A stretch of DNA of 64,000 bases from Salvator merianae (GCA_003586115.2 QVOM02000049.1:17427470-17491469); one strand, 5' to 3'; shown: positions 11,426-22,590, counted from the first letter of the stretch. The notes: generated by a model not told the origin, from the sequence alone. Program-made: numbers and translations.

Positions 11426-11855
11426 ATGACTGGAAGGAAGAGGTTCTGGCTTAAGTCCCAGCCTTGGACTGTAACTCAACAGACATCTATGTTGGTTTGA
11501 AGCCTAATGATATCAATAAGCTTTTACTTATGTCAGCTCTTTGACAGATTGTGGTTGCAGCAGTCTTTCATATACCAATAGTGCACATTATCATAGTAAT
11601 CTCCTGTTCAAAGATTATGCCTGCATTTCCACTTGCCTGTGCGGGTGCCTAAAAATATATATTTGCATTGCGTCTCCACCTGCGGTGACAACAGGGGTCT
11701 CACAGAGATTGTGTTGCCCTGTTAGCAGGTGTGATTGCTGACAGAAGTGCCTGATTTGCAGGGCACTGAACGCAGTCTGGGTGGAAAGTGAAACTTCAGA
11801 TAACACTCCTGCGTTCCAAAATTGAGTCTTTAGTACAGCAGTCATGGCACCTTCC
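11426..11855. other. Unassigned DNA before the CR1
   Basis: There is no recognised element. A TGCCTGCATTTCCACTTGCC stretch at 11619 may be a degraded MITE end, but I could not find its partner. Confidence 0.35.
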
Positions 11856-11859
11856 CCCA

Positions 11860-13895
11860 CATTTATTTAGAAGCACAGTCTTTAACAATTCCTCAAAGAA
11901 AGAAGAACGGGAAGCTAAAGAGACCAGGGTGGATAAACCCAAAACTTAAAAACTTGCTAAAGAGGAAAAAAGAAATGTTCAAGAAATGGAAGGAGGGGTA
12001 TATATCTAAAGAAGAATATAATGTAGTCTGCACAAACTGCAGGGCAAGTATCAGAAAAGCTAAAGCTAGAAATGAATTGAGGCTTGGAAGAGAGACTAAA
12101 TACAATAAAAAGGGGTTTTGGGGATATGTCAAAAGCAAAAGAAAAGTTAAAGAGGCTATAGGATGTTTACAGAGTGAAAATGGTGAATTGATAAAAAATG
12201 ATATTGAGAAGGCTGAGCTTCTGAACTCCTATTTTGTATCTGTTTTCTCTAAGAAAGATAGCGTAACAGCGACTGACCTTCGTTGTGCTAGTGAAGGAAT
12301 AAGAGAATCAAAGCACATAATCGAAACAGAGAGGGTAAGGGAATACTTAGCTAATTTAAATGAATTTAAGTCTCCAGGTCCAGATGGATTACATCCTAGG
12401 GTACTGAAGGAATTAGCAGGGGTTATTGCTGAACCACTTGCTGTAATCTTTGAAAATTCATGGAGAACAGGAGAAGTCCCAGATGATTGGAGAAGGGCAA
12501 ACGTTGTCCCTATCTTCAAAAAAGGGAAGAAGGCGGACCCAGGGAACTACAGGCCTGTTAGCCTGACTTCAATACCAGGAAAGATTTTTGAACAAAGTAT
12601 TAAACAACATGTATGCCAGCATTTGGACAGGAATTCAGTAATTAACCGTAGTCAACATGGGTTTGTAACAAACAAGTCATGTCAGACTAATCTAATTTCA
12701 TTCTATGACAAAATCACTGAATGGGTTGATCAGGGAAATGCCGTAGACATAGTATATCTTGACTTCAGCAAAGCATTTGACAAAGTATCTCATACCATCC
12801 TCATTGAAAAAATGATCAAATATGGGATTGACAAGGTAACTGTTAGGTGGGTTCATAACTGGCTTAGTGATCGTACTCAAAGAGTGGTTATAAATGGCTG
12901 CACATCCAATTGGAAGAAAGTCTCAAGCGGTGTACCGCAAGGCTCTGTGCTGGGCCCAGTTATGTTTAACATTTTTATAAATGATCTGGATGAGGGAGTT
13001 GAGGGGAAACTGATCAAATTTGCTGATGACACAAAGCTAGGGGGGGTTGCTAACACTAGAGAAGAGAGAGAGAGGATTCAAAAAGATTTAGAAAAACTTG
13101 AACAATGGGCTGCAACTAATAGAATGGTATTTAACAAGGAAAAATGCAAGGTACTACATCTGGGCAAGAAAAATGAAAAAAACACATATAGAATGGGAGG
13201 AATCCGGCTGAGCAGCAGCACATGTGAAAAGGACCTGGGTGTCCTAGTAGATCATAGATTGAACATGAGTCAACAGTGCGAAGCAGCTGCAAAAAAGGCA
13301 AACACAATCCTGGGGTGTATTAAGAGAAGCATAGAGTCCAGATCGCGTGAAGTTATTATCCCTCTCTACTCTGCCTTGGTCAGACCTCATCTGGAGTACT
13401 GTGTCCAGTTCTGGGCACCCCAGTTTAAAAAAGACACTGACAAACTGGAGCAGGTTCAAAGGAGAGCTACCAAGATGGTGAATGGTCTACAAACCATGTC
13501 CTATGAGGAACGGTTAAAGGAACTAGGAATGTTTAGCCTACAAAAAAGAAGACTGAGAGGGGACATGATAGCTGTCTACAAATACCTAAAGGGCTGTCAC
13601 AGTGCAGAAGGATCAGAACTGTTCTCACTTGCACAAGGAAGGACTAGAAGCAACGGGATGAAACTGCAGGGGAAAAGATTCAGATTAGATGTTAGAAAAA
13701 AATTTATGACAGTAAGGACGATCAACCAGTGGAATAGGTTGCCGCAGGAGGTGGTGAGTTCCCCTTCGATGGAGGTCTTCAAGCGGAGACTGGATGGCCG
13801 TTTATCGGGGATGGTTTAGGTAATCCTGCATTGAGCAGGGGGTTGGACTTGATGATCCAGGAGGTCCCTTCCAACTCTATGTTTCTATGTTTCTA
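11860..13895 (+). mobile_element. CR1 LINE, 5'-truncated, young copy
   Basis: About 2.0 kb contains the post-endonuclease linker, the whole reverse transcriptase and the C-terminal region of CR1 ORF2, followed by a short 3' UTR. That UTR has a GCAGGGGGTTGGACTTGATG hairpin region and GGTCCCTTCCAACTCTATG. It ends in 8-bp units of the TGTTTCTA type (13879-13895). CR1 elements lack poly-A and end in such octamer repeats. The apurinic endonuclease domain and ORF1 are absent. The exact 5' breakpoint is uncertain: the homologous frame is recognisable from about 11900 and is closed by a stop at 11831-11833. Confidence 0.92.
11954..13819 (+). CDS. CR1 LINE ORF2 fragment: reverse transcriptase, open frame
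   Basis: This uninterrupted 621-codon frame encodes a non-LTR reverse transcriptase of the CR1 clade. Residues 1-120 are the basic linker after the missing endonuclease (RKAKARNE and KGFWGYVKSK motifs). Around 140-200 is SPGPDGLHPRVLKELAG and then KKADPGNYRPVSLTSIPGK. The palm carries YLDFSKAFDKVSH with catalytic Asp270, SGVPQGSVLGP at 325-335 and FADD at 356-359 (Asp358 and Asp359). The thumb and C-terminus include LVRPHLEYCVQFWAP and WNRLPQEVVSSPSMEVFKRR. The listed start is a TTG inside the frame: the first in-frame ATG is at 11975, and the frame is open back to 11834, so no true start is present. The element is 5'-truncated, so this is a retrotransposon fragment and not a host gene. The lack of stops or frameshifts suggests recent insertion. 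Confidence 0.93.
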   Translation: MLKRKKEMFKKWKEGYISKEEYNVVCTNCRASIRKAKARNELRLGRETKYNKKGFWGYVKSKRKVKEAIGCLQSENGELIKNDIEKAELLNSYFVSVFSKKDSVTATDLRCASEGIRESKHIIETERVREYLANLNEFKSPGPDGLHPRVLKELAGVIAEPLAVIFENSWRTGEVPDDWRRANVVPIFKKGKKADPGNYRPVSLTSIPGKIFEQSIKQHVCQHLDRNSVINRSQHGFVTNKSCQTNLISFYDKITEWVDQGNAVDIVYLDFSKAFDKVSHTILIEKMIKYGIDKVTVRWVHNWLSDRTQRVVINGCTSNWKKVSSGVPQGSVLGPVMFNIFINDLDEGVEGKLIKFADDTKLGGVANTREERERIQKDLEKLEQWAATNRMVFNKEKCKVLHLGKKNEKNTYRMGGIRLSSSTCEKDLGVLVDHRLNMSQQCEAAAKKANTILGCIKRSIESRSREVIIPLYSALVRPHLEYCVQFWAPQFKKDTDKLEQVQRRATKMVNGLQTMSYEERLKELGMFSLQKRRLRGDMIAVYKYLKGCHSAEGSELFSLAQGRTRSNGMKLQGKRFRLDVRKKFMTVRTINQWNRLPQEVVSSPSMEVFKRRLDGRLSGMV

Positions 13896-13897
13896 AC

Positions 13898-13970
13898 TCA
13901 CATGATTTATTTACTTGAGAATTTCTATCCTGCCCTTCCCACAAAAGTCCTCAAAGAAGTTGGATACTAT
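13898..13970 (-). mobile_element. MIR/L2-type 3' fragment
   Basis: TTTATTTACTTGAGAATTTC then TATCCTGCCCTTCCCACAAA resembles the reverse complement of the L2/MIR tail. It directly abuts the CR1 tail, so the CR1 may have landed in or beside it. Confidence 0.4.
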
Positions 13971-14200
13971 AGTAAGTGGAGACCTGGGCTTAGTGTATGT
14001 GGCAGTTCTTTAGCGATGGTAGTGGTCCTAATTTTTTTAGTAACATTATGGGTTGGAGAGTTTATGAAAAATGTCTCAAGTCTAATTCACTAAAATGACT
14101 GATCAACAGAAAAGGGCAGTGTGAAGATACACCCTGCTGTAGCAATAACTTCTAAACTTAAGCTGGAATCTCAAGTGTTTCGGTTTTCATTGATCACTGA

Positions 14201-14398
14201 CAGCGGCGGCCATTGGCTTTAAGCCTGGGTGTTCGTGTCCCATGCAAAGTGCACCATGGCTGTTCACGGGGCCTCTGGACCTCCATATTGCTGCAGCAGG
14301 TGCTGTGGCAGTACGGAGGCCTGGAGGCCCTGCAAATAGCCATGGCACGTTTTGCGAGGCGCACAAACACCCAGGCTTAAAGCTGGCGGCTGCTGCTG
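14201..14398. mobile_element. hAT-type palindromic MITE, family H1, copy 2
   Basis: This 198-bp palindrome starts CAGCGGCGGCC and ends GGCGGCTGCTGCTG. Its interior matches copies 1 and 3 (GGGTGTTCGTG, GGGGCCTCTGGACCTCC, GGAGGCCTGGAGGCCC). The flanking 8-mers ATCACTGA and ATTACAGA agree at 6 of 8 positions, consistent with a decayed duplication. It is the most diverged of the three copies. Confidence 0.8.
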
Positions 14399-14406
14399 AT
14401 TACAGA

Positions 14407-14935
14407 CTAGTTTGAATGGAAGTGGCTTGAAGGGACCAAACAAAAAAAGGAAGCAGGTTTTAGAGTCTCTTTAAACCTATTTTTTTCTCCTTAGGTTATT
14501 TAATCTATTCTCGTATAAAGGAAAGGTAAAAACGCCCACACATCCATGCATTTTTCTCTGTCCATGTCCTTCTTCAGGAAAGGTGCCAGGGATTGAATTT
14601 GGGTCCTCCCATACAGTTCATTAAACAGCTTAGGACCCCAAAGCCTGAATATATGCCTCCTCCCCTATGGAACTGCTGGTGCCATCACCCTGTGTGGTTT
14701 GTATGATGACAGCATTGGAAAGGGTCTTCTTGGTAGAGGCTCTCAGGCTGTACAATTACTTTCCCTCCAACATGCATTAGGGACTGTCATTATATACAAT
14801 ATGACATCTCTCTGGCATGAAATTTCATACTCAAACCTTTGATAAATATATTCCTTATCTGGGTCATTGAGAAGCCCATCATGAATGGAGCCAAAATACT
14901 TTTCAGAAATTAGGAAATACTTCTGCTGAGTAAAG
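14407..14935. other. Unassigned DNA
   Basis: No recognised element or exon. Confidence 0.4.
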
Positions 14936-14998
14936 TGAAGAAGATGAAGAAGAGGAAGAAGAAGAGGAGGAGGAGGAGGAGGAAGAAGAAGAAGATAT
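14936..14998 (+). repeat. Purine-rich (GAA/GGA)n tract
   Basis: About 60 bp of GAAGAAGA and GGAGGAGGA units form an almost pure purine strand. It accounts for the poly-Leu/Phe/Pro open frames on the opposite strand. Confidence 0.85.
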
Positions 14999-15012
14999 AA
15001 TGAGTGTTCAAG

Positions 15013-15121
15013 GCTACATTCAGACATTGCTTACTTATTTCTCTATATTTGGATGTTCTGGAATAAAGCATGGATATTCCAGAATATATATAGTGGAATA
15101 AGTAAGTGATGTTTGGATGCA
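15013..15121. mobile_element. Family G MITE, copy 1
   Basis: The palindrome has ends GCTACATTCAGACATTGC and TGTTTGGATGCA with an AT-rich interior (TATTTGGATGTTCTGGAATA and its mirror). It is flanked by the direct repeat GTTCAAG at 15006-15012 and 15122-15128. Related copies are at 32700 and 36672. Confidence 0.7.
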
Positions 15122-15128
15122 GTTCAAG

Positions 15129-16140
15129 AATTGGCCACAATGAACATACAATTATACACACTGAAGCCCACTCAAATCAGTAGTATTTGTATAAGCATGC
15201 TTTACTGTGGAGGTGCCTAGCCCCCATTTACCCTCTGCTGTCAGTCCACAGACTGCCTGCTTGAAGTCAGTGTGGCTACTCTATGCAATCACATGCATGT
15301 GTTCACATGCACACATATGATTGCACACATCCACACATATGCTCTTCCACCACCATCACTTGACATTCTCATTAGGACACAGGCCTCTGTATACTATATT
15401 TTTTTGCTGCTCCAAATTATGGAGTCATCACAAGTCAGAAAAAAAAAATGATTGGAGAGGTCCTTTGCTTCGCACTGTATTCGTGTGACCTTGGCCCTTG
15501 GCAGCATCTTTTCTGCCCTTCATCCAGAATTCATCTTATTCCTTGCGCCCCTTTCTTCCACTGTTGTCACAGGTGAGCTATGGAAGGTCTTGAGTCACTA
15601 GCATGGGTCAACCGAACCTGTGTAAGTTCACTGCAGTGAAACAGACGATATCTACATAACCCATAATCTAAATATAGCTGCTTCTTTACTTTGGTTGCCA
15701 TGTGTGATATGGAAGGCAATTTGATGCTGGTTGCTAGAGAAACCATTTATGCTTTTGAGTAAGGTTGTGCTGCCCCTGCCTCAAACTCTCACACATAAAG
15801 GATTTCTGAAAGGTTTTCTATAAAATTATAACTAGCAAGGAGGACTTTACCCATGGAACCCAAAAAGCAGTCCTATAGAAGCCTCTGCTTGTAATTTGGC
15901 AGCCTATAGATTCTTTTATGGAGTGCTACTAGAAAGAATGCACTTTCTGTAGAAGCTGGCATTTGATGGCATTTCTAAATTTATTTCTATGAAGTTGTCA
16001 TAAATGACTCATAACTACAGCCCTGTGAAATTTCCGAAATATTTTTTTAAAAAAATCTAAAGTTATTTTTTAATGCACAAAATGTGTTTTCATATCTAGA
16101 AGTTCTCCTTCAATAGTTAGCACTTTCGCAGTCATAACAG
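15129..16140. other. Unassigned DNA, about 1 kb
   Basis: A CA/TG-rich patch with repeated CACACATATG-like words lies at 15290-15350. No gene-like signal was recognised. Confidence 0.4.
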
Positions 16141-16150
16141 ATATTTCCTA

Positions 16151-16605
16151 TTATTTTATTTTATTTTATTTTATTTTATTTTATTTTATTTGTATTTCTA
16201 TCCCACCCCATACCCCAAAGTCTCAGGGTGGGTCACAATAAAAGATACAATTAAAATCAATGGATTAAAACAACAGTAAAAGTGGCTGAAAGGAGGGAAG
16301 GTTGTTTCTTCAGTGAAAGGCTAGGATAAAGAAGTGCAACTTTACCAGGCATTTGAATGCATGTACTGAGAATGCCTGATGCACCTCATCCCACAACCTG
16401 GGGGCTATCACCAAGAAGGCCCTCTCACATATCCTCACTCCTTTAAATTTTGTGGGTGGTGTTACAGTCAAGATCTTAAGCCACAGACAGATCTATATGG
16501 GAGGAGGTTTTTATAAGTTAAAGTGAACTGGACTTGGTAACAAATTGGCAGCCAATGCAGTTCTTTTAGGACCGTCATGATGTACATTTGGCCAGTACGA
16601 TGAAA
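16151..16605 (-). mobile_element. L2-type LINE 3' region with (TTTTA)n tail
   Basis: (TTTTA)n at 16151-16191 is followed by TATTTCTATCCCACCCCATA, the reverse complement of an L2 3' terminus. After it come degraded C-terminal and UTR words (CCCACAACCTGGGGGCTATC, GGCAGCCAATGCAG) that also occur in the longer L2 at 50838-52285. Confidence 0.7.
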
Positions 16606-17530
16606 TGTGCCCTAGTCGTGTTTAAATTTGCAGTAATTATTACTGAATTTGAATAAATAAAGACATATCTTTATTTCCTTATTTTGAGGGGAAGAGATGT
16701 TTAAGTGGCTACCATTTTTATAGCCCCTTCTCTAGTAAGCCATGACATTTTTGAAGATAGAAGGAATACTGTAGAAGAAAACAAGAAGGTTGTTTGCATG
16801 GCAAATAATTGTTCTCAGCACCCTTATATATAGCATTTTACCCTCTAGTTGTTATGTTAACGCATAACTGTATTATAAATAGAATGTTTAGAAAGAGTTA
16901 TATGCTTAGCATTACAAAGCCAAATGGTTTGCTGATCAATGAAATCTTGTTGGCTGGCAGGTTTGCTGGTATACTACTTAGGCAGCTCTTTGGGATTTAT
17001 TCAGTCAATATTAATGAGACTCTGGTATCATGTGGTATATTTTTTATATTCTCTTAGTTTCCCAGAATGGGAACATTTGGCATTTGAAATTAATGGCATA
17101 CGTCTTTCTAACAAAACAGAGAAAGTTATTCATGAAACAAACTGATCTCTGTGGTGCATTTGGCCTATTTTTCAAGGGTGTTTTGAACAAGCAAACATTA
17201 CAAAATATTTTCGTGAAGTCGTGTTTCTTAGCACATGAGGTAAGCAAAGGCATTTGGTGTTTTCTTGTGGTTAAAGCAATCTTGGGTTTATTTGTCTATT
17301 TTTTTTTGTGGTTGGTTAAAAGCATTGAATTGTAAGCCCTTACAGAAAAATAATAAAAAATAAAATAATATCAGTACTGTATTATAAAAACAGATGAGCA
17401 ACCATTAGATTCTTGACTATATAAACATGTTTTAAGCGGCTGCCAAAAAGCTCAACTGAGTTGGTGCTTGCTGTATTTCAGTAGAAAGGTCATTAGTTCC
17501 ACAAGCTAGGTGCCACAGCTGAAAAGACTT
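16606..17530. other. Unassigned DNA with a weak exon-like frame
   Basis: This stretch has no repeat match. Open frames of 68-101 codons overlap at 16939-17335. A TTTTTATATTCTCTTAG acceptor-like stretch ends at 17058, and CATGAGGTAAGC at 17233-17244 is a good donor consensus. The intervening frame has no recognised domain. I do not call a gene. Confidence 0.3.
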
Positions 17531-17534
17531 TAGA

Positions 17535-17845
17535 ACATTAGAACATAAAATGTAAGAACATGAGAAAAGCCCTGCTGGATCAGGTCACACAGCCCATCTA
17601 GTCCAGCTTCCTGACTCACACAGTGACCCACCAATTGCTTCTGGGCACTCCCAAGCAGAAGATAAAAGCAAATCCTTCATCCTGCCTGTCTCTCCCTGCT
17701 GAGGCAGTACCTAGATGTACATTCTAGCAGCCATTAATACGCCAGTCCTCCATGGATTTCTCCAACGCTTTGTTAAAGCTATCCAGGCTGATTGCTGTCA
17801 CCACCTCTTCTAGCAGTAAATTCCATAGACCAATGACCCTTCCCC
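17535..17845 (-). mobile_element. CR1-type LINE 3' end (TTCTTATG lineage)
   Basis: Read on the minus strand this is the CR1 C-terminal frame (GVDSFNKALEKSMED-like), then the 3' UTR, ending in TTCTTACATTTTATGTTC. It shares its UTR with the copies at 3155 and 49721. Confidence 0.8.
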
Positions 17846-18220
17846 TTGCCTACTTCTTCTACCCCCTCCCCCAAAAGTAGTCAGGAAGGAGAAACTGGTC
17901 CAAGATCTCAGGAACACACAGGGATCAGAAAGACTGACTCCAAGCTATTTAGGGCTTTTTATGTCAACAACAACTTTTCAGAGGATAGTTCTCTGTTTGA
18001 AGACCTGTCTGGTCTGAATAAAATTCAAAAACAACCAAAGTTTTACAAAGGCCTTGAAATTGCCCTCCCAGTGAGCAGCTAGACAGTAGCCTGAGCAACC
18101 AGAGCCATTATGATAGGATTATACCATTTCCCCATTTAAATAATTATTTCTATTAAATAAGCAATTATTTCTAAACTTCTATGTTTAAGTGCAAACTATA
18201 GCCAGCAGCTTCAATAAAGA
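17846..18220. other. Probable degraded L2 or unassigned DNA
   Basis: AGGGCTTTTTATGTCAACAACA and CCTTGAAATTGCCCTCCCAG vaguely resemble L2 3' region words on the minus strand. The match is too weak to be sure. Confidence 0.25.
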
Positions 18221-18224
18221 GCCA

Positions 18225-18336
18225 TCCACATGTTAGTGCAGACTTCGGCAGGCCGGCCATAGTCTGCACCAGCATGCAAATGACAGATCCCTATTCTGAG
18301 ATATAATCCAGAATAAGACCCAGTGCAAGAAGGGCC
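18225..18336. mobile_element. P1 MITE, right part only
   Basis: TTAGTGCAGACTTCGG through CCCTATTCTGAGATATAATC and AAGACCCAGTGCAAGAAGGGCC matches the right half of the P1 palindrome. Confidence 0.7.
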
Positions 18337-19160
18337 TTAATTTTTGAACTAGGATAATAATGTTGGTTGGGACTCACATGTGGCTAAGACTGCAATAGGA
18401 GGAACCCCATAGCAGCACAAGACCTTTTAAGAAGAAGCCAACGATACTCTAGAGGGGACAGCAGGATTGGAAAGCAAAGCAGGTGAAAGAGAAAAGGCAG
18501 TTTTGGTCCTTCTGTGCTGGAAAGCCATGAAACCTCCACTGAAGTTACATTTCATATTGCACACACTCTTTATAGTGTATACCAATCATTTTTTAAAAAC
18601 AGTATGTAGGGAATTAATTTTTTTTTTCTTTGTATAAATTGTGGTAGGATCAAAACTGTATTAAACAAAGAAAGAGAAGGAGAAGAATACTTTACCTGCA
18701 AACGCCCAGGAATAGCCCTGCCTAGTTTTTAGGCAAACTGAAAGCAGCATATGCTTTAATTAGGCATGTAACACAGCTGGAGAATAGTTTTCTTTGCTGG
18801 GTGCCTATGAAAGCACTAGGGAAGCAGGTAGAAGTCTGGAATAGTCAGTGTCACCCATTTACAGAAAAGCTACCTGGAATTGTTTCAAATAATCACAACC
18901 CTATGCCATCAGGGATTGAAAAGAGGTGATTCTCAACCTCAGCTGAAGTGCTTGACTGCCAGTTTTTATATTGGAGTGTTGTGGTTTTGGAGACCAATGA
19001 ATGCTGCTCTAAAGGACAAGCTGATCTACGACATCAATAATGAGAGGTCCTGGAGGTATTTATTGGCAGAATCTATAAAGAGTCTACTGGGACTCTTTAA
19101 GCATTGAAAACAGGCAAGCAGGAAAAGGTACAGATGACTGAAGAAACCCTTGAAGCAGCA
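18337..19160. other. Unassigned DNA
   Basis: The sequence is AT-rich without a recognised element. The 75-codon frame at 18880-19107 has no identifiable motif. Confidence 0.4.
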
Positions 19161-19164
19161 TTCT

Positions 19165-19640
19165 AAGGCTGCATCCAGACAGGGTGTAAAACCTGGGATT
19201 ATCCTGGCACTATGTTGGGATCACCACACATGTCTGTGGCAATCCCAGCATAGCCCCAGGATATTGGGGAGAAATCAACTCCCAAACTGGGACTTACTTT
19301 GTCTGGACATTTGCTCTGGGGGTCCACCATCTTGGAAATGGCCACCGTGCATGAGTCAAAAAATGGATATCATGTATGCACGTGAGGTGACAATACATGC
19401 ACTTCCAGTATTTTGCACTATTGAAAATATCTGGATGTACATGCACGCCGTCGTGGGAGCAGGCATCCAGACCAGTATGTGTCCATGAAGTCTTACAAAT
19501 GCCTCTCACAGGAACGACGGGAGGCAATTGTGGGACACAAACACGGTTCCACATTTTCCTCTTGCCATCTGTCAGCCTAACTTTGTATTTCCTTGAAATG
19601 ACACTGGCTTCATATTGGCCTTTTGACACAGGCCTCCAAC
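19165..19640. mobile_element. Family T element
   Basis: It begins AGGCTGCATCCAGACAGG, then TGGGATTATCCTGGCAC and an ATGTTGGGATCACCACACATG / GTGGCAATCCCAGCATAGCC inverted pair. It continues with TTTGTCTGGACATTTGCTCT and GGCATCCAGACCAG and ends near CCTCTTGCCATCTG. It is colinear with 49060-49510 over most of its length. Open frames of 89-112 codons here are by-products. Confidence 0.65.
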
Positions 19641-19839
19641 AACCACAATTACCAGACCTTTACTAGACCTTCTTATCATGGGAAACAATCTTTTTCCTTC
19701 TGGTGCCAGAGGATAGAATGGGTCCCGGAGAAGAAATAAGAAGGACCCCTCCTAACAAGCAGTCTAAGCCCCCAAACTGGAACCCTCTTGCTTCCCACTA
19801 TCAGGAAGTGGTGAGAAGAGAAGTGAGGAACCCAGTGAG

Positions 19840-20215
19840 AAAAACAGCAGCAGGTGCCTCCAGATGTGGTTTAAAAACTAGGTTTTCCTGGGACTATATT
19901 GTGATTCCTGGGGTAGTCCATTGAAAATGTCATGACAGAAAATGCAGCTGTCTTACCATTTCATTGCAGAATCACCGCTCTTATAAAAATTCGTGTATAA
20001 AACACAAATGGAAATGGGTGGGAGCTTTTTATATATGGGTACTTTTGCAACATCAGCTGTTCCACAAAGAAATGACTGACGAGGTAAGAGCATGGGTTTG
20101 CTCCCACATTGCCTCCTACCATTTGGCAGGGCTGGCATGAGGCGATTGCAGGATACTAAACAAGATTCCACAATTTCCTCTCGCTGTCTGGAAGCACCTG
20201 GGGACACAGCTTAAA
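19840..20215. mobile_element. Family T element, second type
   Basis: It runs from GTGCCTCCAGATGTGG to CTGGAAGCACCTGGGG, an imperfect inverted repeat. Internal words include TTTTCCTGGGACTATATTG and CCACAATTTCCTCTCGCTG. It is related to 35860-36175. Confidence 0.5.
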
Positions 20216-21180
20216 ATCTGCAGAAGCCAGCTTGTAAGGAATGGGTCTGAGCATGAAGAGTATAAGATAAAGTCTCTGGATGGCTAACTGTTTCAATGTG
20301 CTCAGGTGCCAGTGGGGGTGCCAGGAAAAGCCTGGGTACATGTTATGGATGACATGAATAATTTGATATGTTGATGATGAGTACTTATACCTTAGGGTAC
20401 CAGCAGAATCTTCGGTCATATTGGGCCTTTCTTTTATTACATCTTTAAAATAAAGCAAAGCAAACAGTTTGAAATCTGGTCACCCTCTTTTGTTGTCATT
20501 ACTTCTAAAACACAAGCAGCTGTGTTCATTTTATCTCACCTTCACACAGTCCTGTTGAGAGTAATACCTACTCTGTCTCTTAACCCCTTCCTTGCTCATA
20601 TACTAATGCTTTTTACTATCTCCTCTGTTTCTTCTTTTATATTGAAGTAAGGTTTCAATAATTCTGTGCATGTGCATATGGCATATAAAAAGATGCTACA
20701 CTCCTTTGCAAAGGCCTGCTGTGTATCACACTCGATGCAATTTAGACATGACCCTCCCCATGGTGCACCAGCCCAAGTAACTCTGCCTCATTTGTGAACT
20801 ATTTCATTCTTGCAGAATTACAAATGTAGTGAAAAGGTAAGGGCAGAGTTTTCTACAACCGACAGACTAAATAGAATTCATGTTTATAGGAATGATCACC
20901 AAGATCCCAATTTATATGTATACAATGCTTAGCCTAGGAGACATCACATGACCATTGATGTGTTCAGAATCCTAAACTGGGCATTTCTCCAAATAAGAAG
21001 GGGAAAAATTGGAGGTTTGCTGGCTGGAAATGAATACAGTGGAAGCGTACAGGCAGGAGGTGAAGAAAATATAAGTCTGCTGGCTGGTAAACCGAGACTG
21101 GAGCCTAAGGGAGGTTGTAAATGGAACCTTGAGGAAGAGAAGGGAGGAAAACATGGAAGGATTTGGAGGTAAACATCACC
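20216..21180. other. Unassigned DNA
   Basis: No clear element. At 21014-21095 a GGTTTGCTGGCTGGAAATG-like unit is repeated once as GTCTGCTGGCTGGTAAACC, a small local duplication of unknown origin. Confidence 0.35.
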
Positions 21181-22361
21181 GGGTGCATGGTCCACCATCG
21201 TAAATTTAATCCATATCGGAAGTGTATGAGGACTGAATTCATCTTCTGATCGTTCCCACATTTACATTTTAACATGGATTCAATTCGGACTTGCTCGTTC
21301 TCATACTGATGTTTTCCAAGCCTGGCACGGGGAAATCGTACCTTTTCTGCCTCCACCCCTCACCAAATTCCCCTCCCTGTGCAGTCAGTGATTGGCTGCA
21401 ATCCCAACGTTCAAATCTTGACTTCACAGGGGTGGGCAAGTCAAGCTCTGCCCTCCATATGTCCCCACTGCTGCCTCAGAACATGGATTCACTTGGCGGT
21501 GTTACTAATCATTCATCGTTTGCTCCTTCTCCCCCTCCGGTCTGTATCTACACGAGCAGAACTTTAATACCACATGTACCACACAATTAAGCTTCTTAAA
21601 GGGCAGATGGCGATTTCTGCTCCATTGCAATTACACTTTTGTGCAATTGTGCAATTTAAGAGTAGTGCAAAAACAGGGAGAGGTCTGTGAAGTGGAGGAA
21701 ATGTGGGAGGGGGAATGTGAGGGGGACTTTATTATCATGATAGTGTAGTTAATGGCCAGCAAATGGACTCTGTCTCACCTCCCCCCGAGACATCCACAAC
21801 GGCATGTGCCCCAGTATGTAGCTGTGTGCTGCTGACAGCAAAAATGATACTGAGTAGGTTCTTTGCTTGGGCAAGAGGACTGCAACCCCAAACAGACGCA
21901 GCCCATTTTTTAGCTTAATCAGCAGACTGAAGTAGAGGAAGTCTTTAATTTCTTCCTGGCAGTGTCGAATGGGGGATAAAGGAAGAGAAAAGACCACAAT
22001 TTTGCAAAGTAAAATGGAGCATGTTTTTCTTTTCTCCTGGCAGCAGGGGAAGGGGGGGATAATGGAGATGGAAGGAACTACAAAGTCTGTCATTGGACTG
22101 CAGGAAATGGGAAGCCCTCCCTCTGCATGCCCGCAGAAAAGTACGGTCCCTCCCAAATAGTCTCCTTCCGTGTTCTCACATTGCAAAGTAAGGCGGGCTA
22201 GTGATCTGGAACGGCTTGAGAACTCATGAAATCCAAATGCAAAGTAGTCCGGATTTCACCAATTTAGTCCAGAAAAACAACGAAAAGGCAAGATCATGTT
22301 GTGCCAGAGGGAACTGAAGGTGGCTTCTCAATTGATTACATTCCGTGTCAGAATGTGGCCC
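21181..22361. mobile_element. Family P8 non-autonomous element (~1.1 kb), copy A
   Basis: This is colinear with 31141-32192 across its length. Shared landmarks include GACTGAATTCATCTTC, CCCTCCCTGTGCAGT, ATGGATTCACTTGG, CTTAAAGGGCAGAT, TTTAATTTCTTCCTGGCAGTG, GAAATGGGAAGCCCTCCCTC and TAGTGATCTGGAACGG. Its right end read inverted (GGGCCACATTCTGACACGG) matches the left end only roughly, so the terminal repeats have decayed. No long frame is conserved between copies, so no transposase is encoded. Confidence 0.7.
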
Positions 22362-22414
22362 AGGTTTCAAAACAGGCTTAGCACTTAGTTCTACTGCCTG
22401 TTGTAGTAACTGAA

Positions 22415-22510
22415 CCCTGAACTAGAGATCAGGGTTGAATTTCCCACTCAGCCATATAGGTCTGGGGTGACTTTGGGCTTTCTACTCTCTCTCAGCCTAA
22501 CCTAAGATGC
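22415..22510 (+). mobile_element. MIR-like SINE fragment
   Basis: AGGGTTGAATTTCCCACTCAG, then GGGGTGACTTTGGGC and TCTCTCAGCCTAACCTAAG, matches the B-box and core region of the MIR-type SINE common in amniotes. The ends are lost, and the right side runs into the (AAGG)n tract. Confidence 0.6.
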
Positions 22511-22533
22511 CAGGAGGAAGGGCAAGAAGATGA

Positions 22534-22590
22534 GGAAGGAAGGAAGGAAGGAAGGAAGGAAGGAAGGAAGGAAGGAAGGAAGGAAGGAAG
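22534..22590 (+). repeat. (GGAA)n microsatellite
   Basis: There are fourteen perfect tetranucleotide units. The MRKEGRKEG-type open frame crossing it is an artefact. Confidence 0.95.

Noticed and set aside
12229..12519. Minus-strand frames inside the CR1
   Set aside because: Antisense shadows of the reverse-transcriptase frame.
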